A stretch of 64,000 nucleotides of DNA from Nocardia terpenica (GCF_013186535.1 NZ_JABMCZ010000002.1:1922001-1986000); one strand, 5' to 3'. Counted from the stretch's first letter, positions 26,301 to 38,550 are shown. Numbers and translations: made by a program. Notes: generated from the sequence alone by a model not told the origin.

Positions 26301-28034
26301 ATGAGTCCCAACGCGATCCTCGAGTTCATCCTCGGCCTGCTCCGCGACCACGAGGCTGCGGTCGCCTACTGCACCAACCCCACCGAGGCCCTGACGGCCG
26401 CGGGCCTCGAGGCGGTGACGCCGGAGGACATCGCCGCCGTCGCCCCCATGGTCGCCGAATCGGCCGTGGTGACCGGCGGTTCACAACTGGCGGCCATCGT
26501 CGCGGCAGGTCTCGGCGCCAATGTGAACACCTCCCTGTCCACCAGCCCGAATTCCGGATTCACCACGGTGACAACCGGTCTCACGAACACCGACACCACC
26601 GTCACCGGCAGCGTGAATTCGGCCTTGCCTGTGAATACCGACGTGTCCACAGGCATAACCGGCGGCATGGACAGCACCCTGTCGACAAGCCTGTCCGGCG
26701 GTATGGATTCCGTGTTGCGCACAGGTGGTGATCTTTCTGCGGGCCTGGCCGACAGCGCTGTGCAGGCAAGCAGTGGATTGGGGATAGCCCTGTCGGGTGG
26801 TGCGGATTCCGTGCTGAACACGAGCGGTGATCTGGCGACGGGTCTCGCGGGTGATGTGGAGTCCGCGGTGCAGGCGAGTACCGAGCTGGGGGCAACCCTG
26901 TCGAGCGATGTGGATTCGGTGCTGCACACCGGTGGCGATGTGTCAGCGGGCCTTGCGGCTGTGGTCGATTCGGTCGTGCAGGGAAGTAATGGGTTGGGAG
27001 CGAGTGTCTTGGGCGGTGTGGATTCAGGGCTGCACACAGGAGGTGATCTGGCGGCGGGCCTCGCGGGTGGTGTGGACTCTGCGGTGCAGGCGAGTAGCGG
27101 GTTGGGGATCGGCCTGTCGAGCGGTATGGATTCCGTCCTGAACACGAGCGGTGATGTGGCGGCGGATCTCGCGGGTGATGTGGAGTCCGCGGTGCAGGCG
27201 AGTACTGGGCTGAGGGCGACCCTGTCGGGCGGGTTGGATTCGGGGCTGCATACCGGTGGTGGTGTGTCGGCTGGTCTTGTTAGCGGGGTGGATTCGGTTG
27301 TGGAGGGGAGTAGTGGGTTGGGGGCCAGCCTGTCTGAGGGTGTGGATTCTGGGCTGCATGCGGGTGGTGGTCTGGTGACGGGTCTCGCGGGTGGTGTGGA
27401 CTCTGCGGTGCAGGCGAGTAGTGGGTTGGGGGCGACTCTGTCGGGTGGTGTGGATTCGGGGCTGCACACGGGTGGTGATCTGGCGGCTGGGCTTGATAGT
27501 GGGGTGGGTTCTGCGGCGCAGGGGAGTGGTGGGTTGGCGACGAGCTTGTCGGGTGGTGTGGATTCGGGGGTGCACACGGGTGGTGATCTGGCGGCGGGGC
27601 TTGGTGGTGGGGTCGATTCGGGGGTGCACGTGGGTAGTGGGTTGGCCGGGGTGGGAGATGGGAGTTCGGTGTTGCAGGGGGGAAGTGGATTGTCGGGTGG
27701 GGTCGGTGGGGGTGTGGATTCGGGTTTGCATGTGGGGAGTGGGGATTCTGTGGTGGGTCTGGGTGGGGTGGGGTCTGCTGTGCATGGGGGAGAGGTGGGG
27801 GTGGGGGCGAATCCTTGGGCGGGAGTGGATGTTTCGCATGTGTTCGGGGTGGGGCTGGATGGGGGGCAGAGTGGGGTCGATGGTGTGTTGCAGGGTGGCG
27901 GGAGTGGGGGGCTCGGGGGCGGGATCGATGGTGGGCACGTGGGAGGGGGCGGTGGGTTGTTCGGGGATGTGCAGGGGGGTGGGGTGGCCGATGTGCACGG
28001 CGGCGGTGACGTTGTCGGTGGGATCGGGCACTGA
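26301..28034 (+). CDS. iniB: IniB-like repetitive glycine-rich protein
   Basis: 577 residues. The first 70 residues (SPNAILEFILGLLRDHEAAVAY, then AVTPEDIAAVAPMV) match the IniB N-terminal domain. The remainder is an 18-residue repeat of general form GGVDSxxxxGxDLxxGL, present at least 20 times from about residue 130 to 480, grading into a Gly/Val/His-rich tail. It has no cleavable signal and no membrane helix. M. tuberculosis iniB is the first gene of the isoniazid/ethambutol-inducible iniBAC operon and is similarly low in complexity. The ATG at 26301 follows AGGAGA; the open frame upstream to 26076 is non-coding. The coding strand becomes markedly G/T-rich and C-poor toward the 3' end. Biochemical role unknown; a structural role at the membrane with IniA/IniC is inferred. 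Confidence 0.82.
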   Translation: MSPNAILEFILGLLRDHEAAVAYCTNPTEALTAAGLEAVTPEDIAAVAPMVAESAVVTGGSQLAAIVAAGLGANVNTSLSTSPNSGFTTVTTGLTNTDTTVTGSVNSALPVNTDVSTGITGGMDSTLSTSLSGGMDSVLRTGGDLSAGLADSAVQASSGLGIALSGGADSVLNTSGDLATGLAGDVESAVQASTELGATLSSDVDSVLHTGGDVSAGLAAVVDSVVQGSNGLGASVLGGVDSGLHTGGDLAAGLAGGVDSAVQASSGLGIGLSSGMDSVLNTSGDVAADLAGDVESAVQASTGLRATLSGGLDSGLHTGGGVSAGLVSGVDSVVEGSSGLGASLSEGVDSGLHAGGGLVTGLAGGVDSAVQASSGLGATLSGGVDSGLHTGGDLAAGLDSGVGSAAQGSGGLATSLSGGVDSGVHTGGDLAAGLGGGVDSGVHVGSGLAGVGDGSSVLQGGSGLSGGVGGGVDSGLHVGSGDSVVGLGGVGSAVHGGEVGVGANPWAGVDVSHVFGVGLDGGQSGVDGVLQGGGSGGLGGGIDGGHVGGGGGLFGDVQGGGVADVHGGGDVVGGIGH

Positions 28035-28048
28035 GTGGAAGTTGTGGG

Positions 28049-29896
28049 GTGACGACTATGGGGACAGTGGTGGCGGGTGGGCCGCCCGCCTCGCCGTTGC
28101 TGGCGGTGTTGGCGGAGACCGTTGCGGTCGCGCGGGCGGCGCAGCGGGGCGATCTGGTCGGTCGGTTGGAGGCGCTGGCGGATCGGGTGCGGGATCCGCG
28201 GCGGCGGATCGTGGTCGCGGGGTTGGGGAATCAGGGCAAGAGCCGGTTCGTCAATGCCCTGCTGAACCTCGAGGTCTGCCCGGTCGGCGACGATGCGACC
28301 ACCACGGTCCCCACGCTGCTCGCCCACGGGCCGCAACCGGTCGCCGAACTGGTACTCGCCGGTCCGGGCGGCGCGGCGGAGGGGCGGCGAATCACGGTGC
28401 CGCTGGCCGATATTCACGGCAGCATCCATCGCGAACGGGCGTCCCGGCTGGAGATCCGGGTGCCGAACCCGCTGCTGGCCGACGGCATCGTCCTGATCGA
28501 CACCCCGGCCGTCGGCGGGCACGGAACCGCCAGTGCCGCAGCCGTTCTCGGCCTGGTTCCGACCGCCGACGCGGTGCTGGTGCTCTCCGACGCCTCCGCC
28601 GAACTCACCGAACCGGAGGTGGAATTCCTCCGGCAGGTGCGCGAGCTGTGCCCGGCGGTGGCGCTGCTGCTGAGCAAGATCGACCTGTATCCGCACTGGC
28701 GGCAGGTGCTACAGGCCGATCGGGAACATCTGTGCAGGCACCGGCTGGAGCTGCCGATCATCCCCGTCTCGTCGGTGCTGCGCACCCACGCCCTGCGCTG
28801 GCAGGACGAGCAGCTGGGCCGGGAGTCGGGTTTCGGTGTGCTGTACGACTTCCTGCGCGGGCAGGTGGTGGCGCGCGACCAGGCCGCCACCCGGCGCGCG
28901 GTGGCCGCCGACATCGCCTCGGCCGCAGAGCATCTCGCCCTCGCCCTGGGCAGTGAGCTGGTGGCGCTGCGCGATCCCGGACGCGGCGCGGCCGCCATCC
29001 GGGAACTGCGGCTCGCCAAGACCCAGGCCGAGGACCTGCACCGGCGCACCGCCGCCTGGCAGCAGACCCTGGGCGACGGCATCACCGATCTGGTCGCCGA
29101 TATCGATCACGATCTGCGCGATCGCCTGCGCACCATCGGCCGCACCGCCGAGGACTGGATCGACGCCAACGATCCCGGCCGCCTCTGGGAGCAGATGCGC
29201 GAATGGCTCACCACCACGGCCGATTCCGCGCTCGGCGACAACCTGCTGTGCACCCACCATCGCGCCGTCGGCCTGGCCGAACGCATTGCCGAGCACTTCC
29301 TCGAATTCGGCGGCGTCGACCTGCCCGCCGTGCGAGATGTGCTGAACCCCACCGATTCTCGTATCGACGCGGTCACCCTGGCCGAGCTGGAACCCGACCT
29401 CGGCCCGGGCCACAAGCTGCTGGTCGGCATGCGCGGCTCCTACGGCGGCATGGTGATGGTCGGCCTGGTCAGCACCGTCGCCGGGCTGGCCCTGGTCAAT
29501 CCGGTCTCGGTCGGCGCGGGAATGCTGCTGGGCGGCAAGGCATTCCGCGACGACAAGCGGGAGCGTCTGGTCCGCCGCCGTGCCGAGGCCAAGGCCGCCG
29601 TGCGCCGCTTCCTCGACGATGTCGCCTTCGAGGCGGGCAAGCAGTCGCGGGATCGGCTGCATCGCATCCACCGGGTGCTGCGCGATCACTTCACCGGCAT
29701 CGCCGACCGCAGCCTGCGGTCGATCAACGATTCGCTACAGGCCGCGCAGGACGCCGCCGGGATCGAGTCGGCCCGGCGGGCCGAGCGCGCCGGGGAACTG
29801 GAGCGGCAGCTGCGAATCGTGGCCGAGCTGCGCCGGCACGCCGCCGCGATGGCGCCGCCGGGCGTCGAGCCGACCGGTGATTCGCGCACGCACTAG
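28049..29896 (+). CDS. iniA: IniA-like dynamin-family GTPase
   Basis: 615 residues, starting at a GTG 15 bp after iniB. The GTPase motifs are G1 GLGNQGKSR (about residues 58-66), G3 DTPAVGG (about 151-157) and G4 LSKIDL (about 209-214). Two helical bundles follow, interrupted by a hydrophobic loop (about residues 460-495, MVMVGLVSTVAGLALVNP) that is expected to insert into membrane. This is the layout of bacterial dynamin-like proteins, and mycobacterial IniA has been shown to act on membranes. Induction by cell-wall stress is known for the M. tuberculosis operon and is assumed here from synteny. Confidence 0.88.
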   Translation: MTTMGTVVAGGPPASPLLAVLAETVAVARAAQRGDLVGRLEALADRVRDPRRRIVVAGLGNQGKSRFVNALLNLEVCPVGDDATTTVPTLLAHGPQPVAELVLAGPGGAAEGRRITVPLADIHGSIHRERASRLEIRVPNPLLADGIVLIDTPAVGGHGTASAAAVLGLVPTADAVLVLSDASAELTEPEVEFLRQVRELCPAVALLLSKIDLYPHWRQVLQADREHLCRHRLELPIIPVSSVLRTHALRWQDEQLGRESGFGVLYDFLRGQVVARDQAATRRAVAADIASAAEHLALALGSELVALRDPGRGAAAIRELRLAKTQAEDLHRRTAAWQQTLGDGITDLVADIDHDLRDRLRTIGRTAEDWIDANDPGRLWEQMREWLTTTADSALGDNLLCTHHRAVGLAERIAEHFLEFGGVDLPAVRDVLNPTDSRIDAVTLAELEPDLGPGHKLLVGMRGSYGGMVMVGLVSTVAGLALVNPVSVGAGMLLGGKAFRDDKRERLVRRRAEAKAAVRRFLDDVAFEAGKQSRDRLHRIHRVLRDHFTGIADRSLRSINDSLQAAQDAAGIESARRAERAGELERQLRIVAELRRHAAAMAPPGVEPTGDSRTH

Positions 29897-29927
29897 CCGC
29901 GGGCGCGTTCTCCGGTACGGTGGCCGC

Positions 29928-31523
29928 GTGAGTTTCGAGGTCACCGGCGCGGCACCGGGAATCGTGCCGGAGGCGCGCCGGTTGATCGCCGCGGCCCGGC
30001 AGGCGTTTCCGGGTGGGTCGCGACCGGCCGCGCTGCTCGGCGACTGCGCGCGCCGCCTGGATCAACCGCTGCGGGTCGCGCTGGCGGGGCAGCTGAAGGC
30101 CGGGAAGTCGACGCTGCTGAACGCGCTGGTGGGACAGGACATCGCGCCCACCGATGCCACCGAGTGCACGCGCCTGGTGACCTGGTACCGGCACGGTGCC
30201 GCCCCGCGCGTGACGGCCCGGGCCGCCGACGGCGCCGCCGCGGACGTGGTGGTGCGGCGGCGGCCGGGTGCCGACGGCCTGCCCGGCGCCCACGGTCTCG
30301 GCTTCGATCTGTCGGCGCTGCGCTGGAATACGCGCGGTCCGCGCGAGGTCGACCACCTCGAGGTGGACTGGCCCGCGACCGCGCTGTCGCGCACCACGAT
30401 CATCGACACCCCCGGCACCTCGTCGCTGTCGCGGGAGGTGTCCCGGCGCACGGCCCGGCTGCTGACCCCGGACGATGCCGCCGCGACGCCGCTGCCCGGC
30501 GCGGACGCGGTGGTGTACCTGCTGCGGCGGCTGGACGCCGCCGACGTCTCGTTCCTGGACCGGATCGGCGCGGGAGGCGAAGCGCGGCAAGGGTTTTCCG
30601 GTGGTCCGCTGGGTGTGATCGGCGTGGTGTCGCGCGCCGACGAGATCGGCGCGGGACGCATCGACGCGCTGCACTCGGCTCGCGATGTGGCCGCACGGTT
30701 TTCCGGCGAGCTGGAGCGAACCGGGCTGTGCCAGGCCGTGATCCCGGTCGCCGGACTGCTCGCCTACGCTGCCGCGACGCTGCGGCAGCGCGAATTCGAC
30801 GCCTTCGCGGCGCTGGCGGCCGTGCCGGTGGATGGGCTGACCGCCGCGCTGCTGTCCGCCGACCGGTTCGCCAGTCCCGAACCGCCCCTGCCGATTTCGC
30901 CGGAGCTGCGGGCGCATCTCGCGGCCCGCTTCGGCCTGTTCGGAATTCGGCTGGCGGTCACCCTGATTCGGCTCGGCGCCCGCGATTCCACCACGCTGGC
31001 CGCCGAATTGACCCGGCGCAGCGGGCTGGACGAGCTGCGCTCGGTGCTGGACGTGCAATTCGCCCAGCGCGCCGACCAATTGAAGGCGCACTCGGCGCTG
31101 ACCGCCCTGGCCCGGGTCCTCGCCGCCCACCCCGGTACCCCCGCCGACCACCTGCTCCGGCGGGTGCGGGCCCTGCTCGCGGACGTGCACGGCTTCGCCG
31201 AACTGCGCCTGCTCGGCCGCCTGCGCACCGACGAACTACCGCTGCCCGCGGACGATCTCACCGAACTGCATCGCCTGCTCGGCGGCTCCGGCATCGCCCC
31301 GCACCTGCGCCTGGGACTGCCCGCCGACGCCGATCCGGCGGCCCTGCGCGCCGAGGCCACCGCGGCGGTGCGCAGGTGGCGCGCCCGCGCCCGTCACCCG
31401 CTGGCCGACCGGGCGACCGCCGACGCCTGCCTGACCGCCGCCCGCAGCGCCGAGGGCGTGGTCGAACTGCTCCGCGACCCGCCCACCACGCCGCTGGACC
31501 GAATCTGCCTGCCCGACAGGTGA
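29928..31523 (+). CDS. iniC: IniC-like dynamin-family GTPase
   Basis: 531 residues from the GTG at 29928, 31 bp after iniA; the frame is open from 29580 but inside iniA. G1 is GQLKAGKST (about residues 53-61), T of the switch region is in DATECTRLVTWY, G3 is DTPGTSS (about 158-164) and G4 is SRADEI. A long helical C-terminal half follows with no strongly hydrophobic loop, so it probably depends on IniA for membrane insertion. This is the usual paired arrangement of bacterial dynamins. It converges with the alcohol dehydrogenase gene that ends at 31540. Confidence 0.86.
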   Translation: MSFEVTGAAPGIVPEARRLIAAARQAFPGGSRPAALLGDCARRLDQPLRVALAGQLKAGKSTLLNALVGQDIAPTDATECTRLVTWYRHGAAPRVTARAADGAAADVVVRRRPGADGLPGAHGLGFDLSALRWNTRGPREVDHLEVDWPATALSRTTIIDTPGTSSLSREVSRRTARLLTPDDAAATPLPGADAVVYLLRRLDAADVSFLDRIGAGGEARQGFSGGPLGVIGVVSRADEIGAGRIDALHSARDVAARFSGELERTGLCQAVIPVAGLLAYAAATLRQREFDAFAALAAVPVDGLTAALLSADRFASPEPPLPISPELRAHLAARFGLFGIRLAVTLIRLGARDSTTLAAELTRRSGLDELRSVLDVQFAQRADQLKAHSALTALARVLAAHPGTPADHLLRRVRALLADVHGFAELRLLGRLRTDELPLPADDLTELHRLLGGSGIAPHLRLGLPADADPAALRAEATAAVRRWRARARHPLADRATADACLTAARSAEGVVELLRDPPTTPLDRICLPDR

Positions 31524-31539
31524 CCGATCGAGGGCGCTT

Positions 31540-32697
31540 TCAGGGCACGATCGTCGTGCTGGCCGGATCGATCAGGATTTTGGCGTGCCGCTCCGGATTG
31601 CCCAGGGCCGCAAAGGCATTGTCGACGCCGTCGAGGCCGACGGTGGCGGTGACGAGCGGGGTCGGGTCGACCTTGCCCGCGGCGATCATGTGCAGGGTGT
31701 CGCGGAACTCGCCGGGGTCGTAGCCGAGGACGAAGCGGAGCTCCAGTTCCTTGTTGATGGCCATGGCGGGGTGCACGGTGTCGGCCTGCATGCACACGCC
31801 GACGACGACCACGCGGGATCGGGGCGGCGCGGCGGTGAGGATCCCGTCGATAATGCCTGGGACGCCGACGCATTCGAAGATGACCGGACCGGTGGGCGCG
31901 GCGTCCAGGGTGTGCAGCAACCGGAACAGGTGCCACCAGGGCAGTTTCGGGATGCGGCGCAGCCGCTGCATGGTGTCGAAGCCGAGATTGAGCACATCGT
32001 TCGCGCCGGTGATCCGGCCCTTCGGCGCGGCCTCCCAGGGGGATTCGGCGGCGGGGTCGACCACCACGTCGGCGCCGCAGCGCGCGGCCAGTTCCCGGCG
32101 GCGCGGTGAGAAGTCGCTGGCCACAACGGTTCGCACGCCGGATGCCTTCAGCATGCAGATCACCGCGAGCCCGATCGGGCCGCAGCCGACGACGAAGGCA
32201 GTCTGCCCCTTGCCCACCCGGCCGCGGCGCACCGCGTGCCAGGCCACCGCCATCGGCTCGGTAAGCGCCGCGTGGTCGGCGGACAGTCCGTTCGGCACCG
32301 GGAAGGTCATCGACTCCTGCACCACGACCAGTTCGGCGTAGCCGCCGGGCGCGGCGGCCGACAGCCCGGTCAGGTGCGGCTGCCGCCCGTTCCGCAGGAT
32401 CGGCAGCGCGACCACCCGCGTGCCCGCCCGCCACCGCTTCCGGCAGCCCGGCCCGTACTCCACCACCTCGCCGCAGAACTCGTGCCCGAGCACCACCCGC
32501 TGATCCGACCGCATGAAATGGTCGTACCCGGTGGCCGCGGCCAGCGCGGCGAGTTCGTCGCAGTGCAGCCGCGCATGCAGATCGGATCCACAGATGCCGC
32601 ACCGCAATACGCGAACCAGCACCTGCCCCGGACCCGGTCGTGGCGACGCAATATCGGCGACCTCGAGCTTGCCTTGGGAACAGACCACCGCCTTCAT
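31540..32697 (-). CDS. Zinc-dependent alcohol dehydrogenase family protein
   Basis: About 385 residues of the medium-chain dehydrogenase superfamily. CGICGSDLH holds the first zinc ligand, GHEFCGEVVEYG the catalytic His/Glu, and the nucleotide-binding motif is VVGCGPIGLAV. The four-cysteine structural-zinc loop typical of ADH is not evident. Oxidation of a primary or secondary alcohol with NAD(P)+ is expected, but the substrate is unknown. The ATG at 32697 is preferred over GTG 32706. Its upstream side is directly occupied by repeat element locus 3, whose core begins 40 bp before the start codon, so the element may affect its promoter. Confidence 0.85.
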   Translation of the reverse strand: MKAVVCSQGKLEVADIASPRPGPGQVLVRVLRCGICGSDLHARLHCDELAALAAATGYDHFMRSDQRVVLGHEFCGEVVEYGPGCRKRWRAGTRVVALPILRNGRQPHLTGLSAAAPGGYAELVVVQESMTFPVPNGLSADHAALTEPMAVAWHAVRRGRVGKGQTAFVVGCGPIGLAVICMLKASGVRTVVASDFSPRRRELAARCGADVVVDPAAESPWEAAPKGRITGANDVLNLGFDTMQRLRRIPKLPWWHLFRLLHTLDAAPTGPVIFECVGVPGIIDGILTAAPPRSRVVVVGVCMQADTVHPAMAINKELELRFVLGYDPGEFRDTLHMIAAGKVDPTPLVTATVGLDGVDNAFAALGNPERHAKILIDPASTTIVP

Positions 32698-32736
32698 ATC
32701 CGGCACCGTATACGCCGGGCGGTGGTCGGCGGGGGG

Positions 32737-33110
32737 ATCCCGGCCAAAAGCATGCCGGGATCATGAGAGGGCGCGCCGGGATCAGGGGGAGCGCGCCGGT
32801 TGGGGAGGTGCGTTGGGTTGGGGGAGAACGTGCCGGGTTGGGGAGAGCGTGCCGGGATCAGGGAGGGCGCGTCGGGTTGGGGACGAGTGTGCCGGGAGCG
32901 GGGGACGCGGCGGGGTCGGGGAGAGCGTGTTGGGTTGGGGAGAGTTCGGCGGGATCGGGGGAGGCGGGCCGGGGCGGGAAAGTGTGTGGGGGTTGTGGGA
33001 GGACACATCGGGATGGAGGGCATGGCGGGATGGAGGGAGGGTATGTCGGGGTGTAGGAGGGTGCATTGGGTTGTGGAGGGGTGGCGGGAGACCGGTTTTG
33101 GAAAGGGGTG
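32737..33110. repeat. Dispersed palindromic repeat, locus 3, with G-rich decayed array
   Basis: The core lies at 32737-32761 (ATCCCGGC, 9 nt, GCCGGGAT). To its right more than 15 degenerate units of the half-site (GTGCCGGGATCAGGGA-like) extend to about 33110 without a constant period. The whole stretch is G-rich on the plus strand with many GGGG runs, so it could form G-quadruplexes. It fills the intergenic space between the divergent alcohol dehydrogenase and HhH-GPD genes; any reading frame through it looks artefactual. Confidence 0.8.
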
Positions 33111-33118
33111 GTGGTGAG

Positions 33119-33760
33119 ATGGATGCGGATGTTGTGCGGGGGTTGTTGGAGCGGGCGGGGACCAGTTATGCGGCGGAGGCGGGGATTGGGCTGGCGGATA
33201 AGCCTGCGCCGGTGTTTCAGTTGTTGATGCTTACGCAGTTGTTGAGTACGCGGATCTCTGCGCAGCTGGCGGTGGCGGCCGCGCGGGAGTTGGTCGGTTC
33301 CGGGTACCGGACGCCGCAGCGGGTTGCCGATGCCGAATGGCAGGAATTGGTTGATGCGCTCGGTCGTGCGCACTACCGCCGCTATGACGAGTCCACGGCT
33401 ACTCGGTTGGGCGTCAATGCTTCTCGGGTGCTCGATCGGTATCACGGGGATCTGCGGCGGATGGCGAAGGAGGCCGGGGGCGAACCGGGGCGGCTGGCGG
33501 GGCTGGTGCAGCAGTTCGAGGGCATCGGGCCGACCGGGGGCGACATCTTTCTGCGCGAGATACAGGACGTGTGGACCTGGGTTCGCCCGCACTTCGACGA
33601 GCGCGCCCGGCGGGGCGCCGAGCGCCTGGGCCTGCCCACCGACCCCGCCCAGCTCGACCGGCTGGCCCCGTCCGGCCGCGCCGCCGAATTCGCCGCCGCC
33701 CTGGTCCGGGTGTCTCTCGACACCGACCTCGCCGACGAGGTGCTGGCCGCCGCCCGCTGA
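33119..33760 (+). CDS. Endonuclease III-like HhH-GPD protein
   Basis: 213 residues. QLLMLTQLLSTRISAQLAVAAARELV corresponds to the first helices of the endonuclease III fold, and VQQFEGIGPTGGDIFLREIQ is the helix-hairpin-helix. The catalytic lysine region of true Nth proteins and the C-terminal 4Fe-4S cysteines are both missing, so this is an inactive or altered relative rather than a standard DNA glycosylase. The ATG at 33119 was chosen because the frame upstream (to 32513) runs through the repeat element. The first 200 bp of the gene continue the G/T-rich strand bias of the element, which fades downstream. Confidence 0.75.
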   Translation: MDADVVRGLLERAGTSYAAEAGIGLADKPAPVFQLLMLTQLLSTRISAQLAVAAARELVGSGYRTPQRVADAEWQELVDALGRAHYRRYDESTATRLGVNASRVLDRYHGDLRRMAKEAGGEPGRLAGLVQQFEGIGPTGGDIFLREIQDVWTWVRPHFDERARRGAERLGLPTDPAQLDRLAPSGRAAEFAAALVRVSLDTDLADEVLAAAR

Positions 33761-33844
33761 GCCGTCGCGACCGGCACGAGAGAAATTTCTTCCCCGTTCG
33801 GGAATGAACGACCTCGGTCGCCCGTTGAGCTGATCAGTGCAAGG

Positions 33845-33863
33845 TTGAGCGAGAACGGCTCAA
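33845..33863. promoter_or_regulatory. HAIR operator 1 upstream of dnaK
   Basis: TTGAG-9 nt-CTCAA matches the HspR-associated inverted repeat (consensus CTTGAGT-N7-ACTCAAG). It lies just upstream of the -35 box and should be bound by the HspR encoded at 37636. Confidence 0.85.
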
Positions 33864-33871
33864 GTCTCAGG

Positions 33872-33900
33872 TTGACTCGGATCGGGTCTGCGTGCAGGAT
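33872..33900 (+). promoter_or_regulatory. dnaK promoter
   Basis: TTGACT (33872-33877), 17 bp, CAGGAT (33895-33900) is a good vegetative-type promoter. It is bracketed by two HAIR sites, the second overlapping the -10 end, which fits repression by HspR blocking polymerase. Confidence 0.7.
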
Positions 33901-33918
33901 TGAGTCGACCACGCTCAG
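33900..33918. promoter_or_regulatory. HAIR operator 2 upstream of dnaK
   Basis: TTGAG-9 nt-CTCAG is a slightly imperfect HAIR. It begins in the last base of the -10 box and covers the expected transcription start of dnaK. Confidence 0.75.
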
Positions 33919-33995
33919 TGTTGCTCGGTCTCTGCCGAAAACGCGCCGGGACCAGGACTGCGGCACACAGGTACGTCAACGAGGAGGAACTCACT

Positions 33996-35836
<1,841 letters not shown>

Positions 35837-35840
<4 letters not shown>

Positions 35841-36448
35841 CGGACCAGAACCCGGAACAGGAGCCGAACACCATCGTGGACAACTCCGCTCTCCAGGGTG
35901 AGGTCGACGAGGCCGCGGCGGATGCCGCGGCCCCGGGCCCGGAGGCCGGCGAGGACGTGCTCGCCGACGCCATCAGCGCCGAATTGGCCGAGCGCACGGC
36001 GGATCTGCAGCGACTGACCGCCGAGTACGCCAACTACCGGCGACGCGTCGAGCGCGATCGCAGGTCCGCGACCGATGCGGCCAAGGCGGCGGTGGTCACC
36101 GAACTACTCGGCGTCCTCGACGATCTCGACCGTGCCCGCGCGCACGGCGATCTGGAGTCGGGACCGCTGAAGTCGGTGGCGGACAAGCTGGCCACCGCGC
36201 TGCAGAAGCAGGGCCTGGAGGAATTCGGTACGGAGGGTGAGCCTTTCGACCCGACGCTGCACGAGGCCGTGCAGCACGAGGGCGAGGGCCGCGATCCGGT
36301 GATCGGCATGGTGATGCGCAAGGGTTACCGCTTCGGTGATCGCGTTCTGCGGCATGCGCTCGTGGGCGTGACCGACGGGGTGACAGACCTGGTGGAGACG
36401 CCGGGCACGACGAACGCTGGCTCGGATGCCGGCACCGACGAGGAGTAA
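35837..36448 (+). CDS. grpE: Nucleotide exchange factor GrpE
   Basis: 203 residues starting at a GTG that overlaps the dnaK stop by four bases (GTGA), so translation is coupled. A disordered acidic N-terminus of about 45 residues leads to the long dimerising helix (LQRLTAEYANYRRRVERDR) and a C-terminal beta-domain (DPTLHEAVQHEG, VMRKGYRFGDRVLRHA). It releases ADP from DnaK. Normal in length and composition for actinobacteria. Confidence 0.97.
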
Positions 36449-36469
36449 ACAGAAAGGGGGAGATGCCCG

Positions 36470-37635
<1,166 letters not shown>

Positions 37636-37636
<1 letters not shown>

Positions 37637-38034
37637 TGAACGGTGATCCGAAGAGGTCGCAGAGCGGCGCCACCGAGTTCTTCATGATCTCGGTGGCCGC
37701 CCAGCTGGCCGGTATGCACGCGCAGACCCTGCGCACCTACGACCGGCTGGGTTTGGTTACGCCGCAACGCACCTCGGGTGGCGGACGACGCTACTCGACC
37801 CGGGACGTGGAGCTGCTGCGCGAGGTGCAGCGGCTGTCCCAGGACGAGGGCGTCAACCTGGCCGGCATCAAGCGGATCATCGAACTCACCAACCAGGTCG
37901 AGGAGCTGCAGGAGCGGCTGCGCGACCTGACGGCGGAGGTCGAGCGCCTGCGCGCCGGCTACCGGCCGGACCTCACCCCACCCCAGCGCAGCACCGCGCT
38001 GGTGGTGTGGCAGCCGCGCCACAAACGCCGATAG
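37636..38034 (+). CDS. hspR: Heat-shock repressor HspR (MerR family)
   Basis: 132 residues. FMISVAAQLAGMHAQTLRTYDRLGLV is the MerR-type helix-turn-helix and wing start, RYSTRDVELLREVQRLSQDEGVNLAGIKRI the wing and second helix pair, and NQVEELQERLRDLTAEVERL a dimerisation coiled coil. It ends in a basic tail. HspR binds HAIR sites; two stand before dnaK and one before clpB in this window, so the gene closes an autoregulated operon and also controls clpB. The ATG overlaps the dnaJ stop; an upstream frame to 37621 is less likely. A strong terminator follows. Confidence 0.95.
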
Positions 38035-38052
38035 CCCGAAAGTAGTTGGAGC

Positions 38053-38088
38053 ACAGCGCCCCTGGGAACAGGGGCGCTGTCTTCGTTT
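38053..38088 (+). terminator. Intrinsic terminator of the dnaK operon
   Basis: A perfect 12-bp stem (ACAGCGCCCCTG, GGAA loop, CAGGGGCGCTGT) starts 19 bp after hspR and is followed by CTTCGTTTAT. It is the clearest rho-independent terminator in the window. Confidence 0.92.
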
Positions 38089-38550
38089 ATGTGGCGGATC
38101 GGCATTATGCACGAATGCGTTTTGTTGCGAGTTATGTGCTGTACTTGCAAGTGCGGAAACATAGTGTCGGAGTGGGACGTTCGTGCTGAAATTTCTTGTG
38201 GCGTTGGCGTCGGTATTGCGGAGTGCTCGATAGGGGTCGATCGGTGTCGGAATCGATGCTTGGATCGAGTGGCGAGCAAGGCCACTGCAACCCTGTGGCT
38301 TTCGAGGTGGAAGCGCGCAAATCGGATCCGGCGCAGGCGGAGAGCCGCGGCGTGTCCTAGGCAAACGGTCGGTTTCCGGGGTTGGCCACGCTCGTTTTCC
38401 TCGTTTCACAAGAATTGCAAGCATGTTGTTCAAAAGGAACGTTCCGTGGCTGGCAAACCTCCCCTACACTCGATTCACATCGGCTGCTGTCGAGTGTCCC
38501 GCAGCACCTCACTCGCCGGCCCGCCCTGCGTTCTAGTGCGAAATGGGGTT
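38089..38550. promoter_or_regulatory. Leader region of the first globin-reductase gene
   Basis: About 460 bp without a convincing gene, though the frame to the globin gene is open throughout. It is AT-richer than flanking DNA. TTGCGAG and TTGCAAG occur at 38126 and 38145, and CCCTACACTCG near 38463 resembles a -10 region. The region is long enough for redox- or NO-responsive control, but I see no recognisable operator. Confidence 0.4.

Noticed and set aside
32513..33118. N-terminal extension of the HhH-GPD protein
   Set aside because: The frame runs through the decayed repeat array and into the alcohol dehydrogenase gene on the other strand; the HhH-GPD fold begins at the ATG at 33119.
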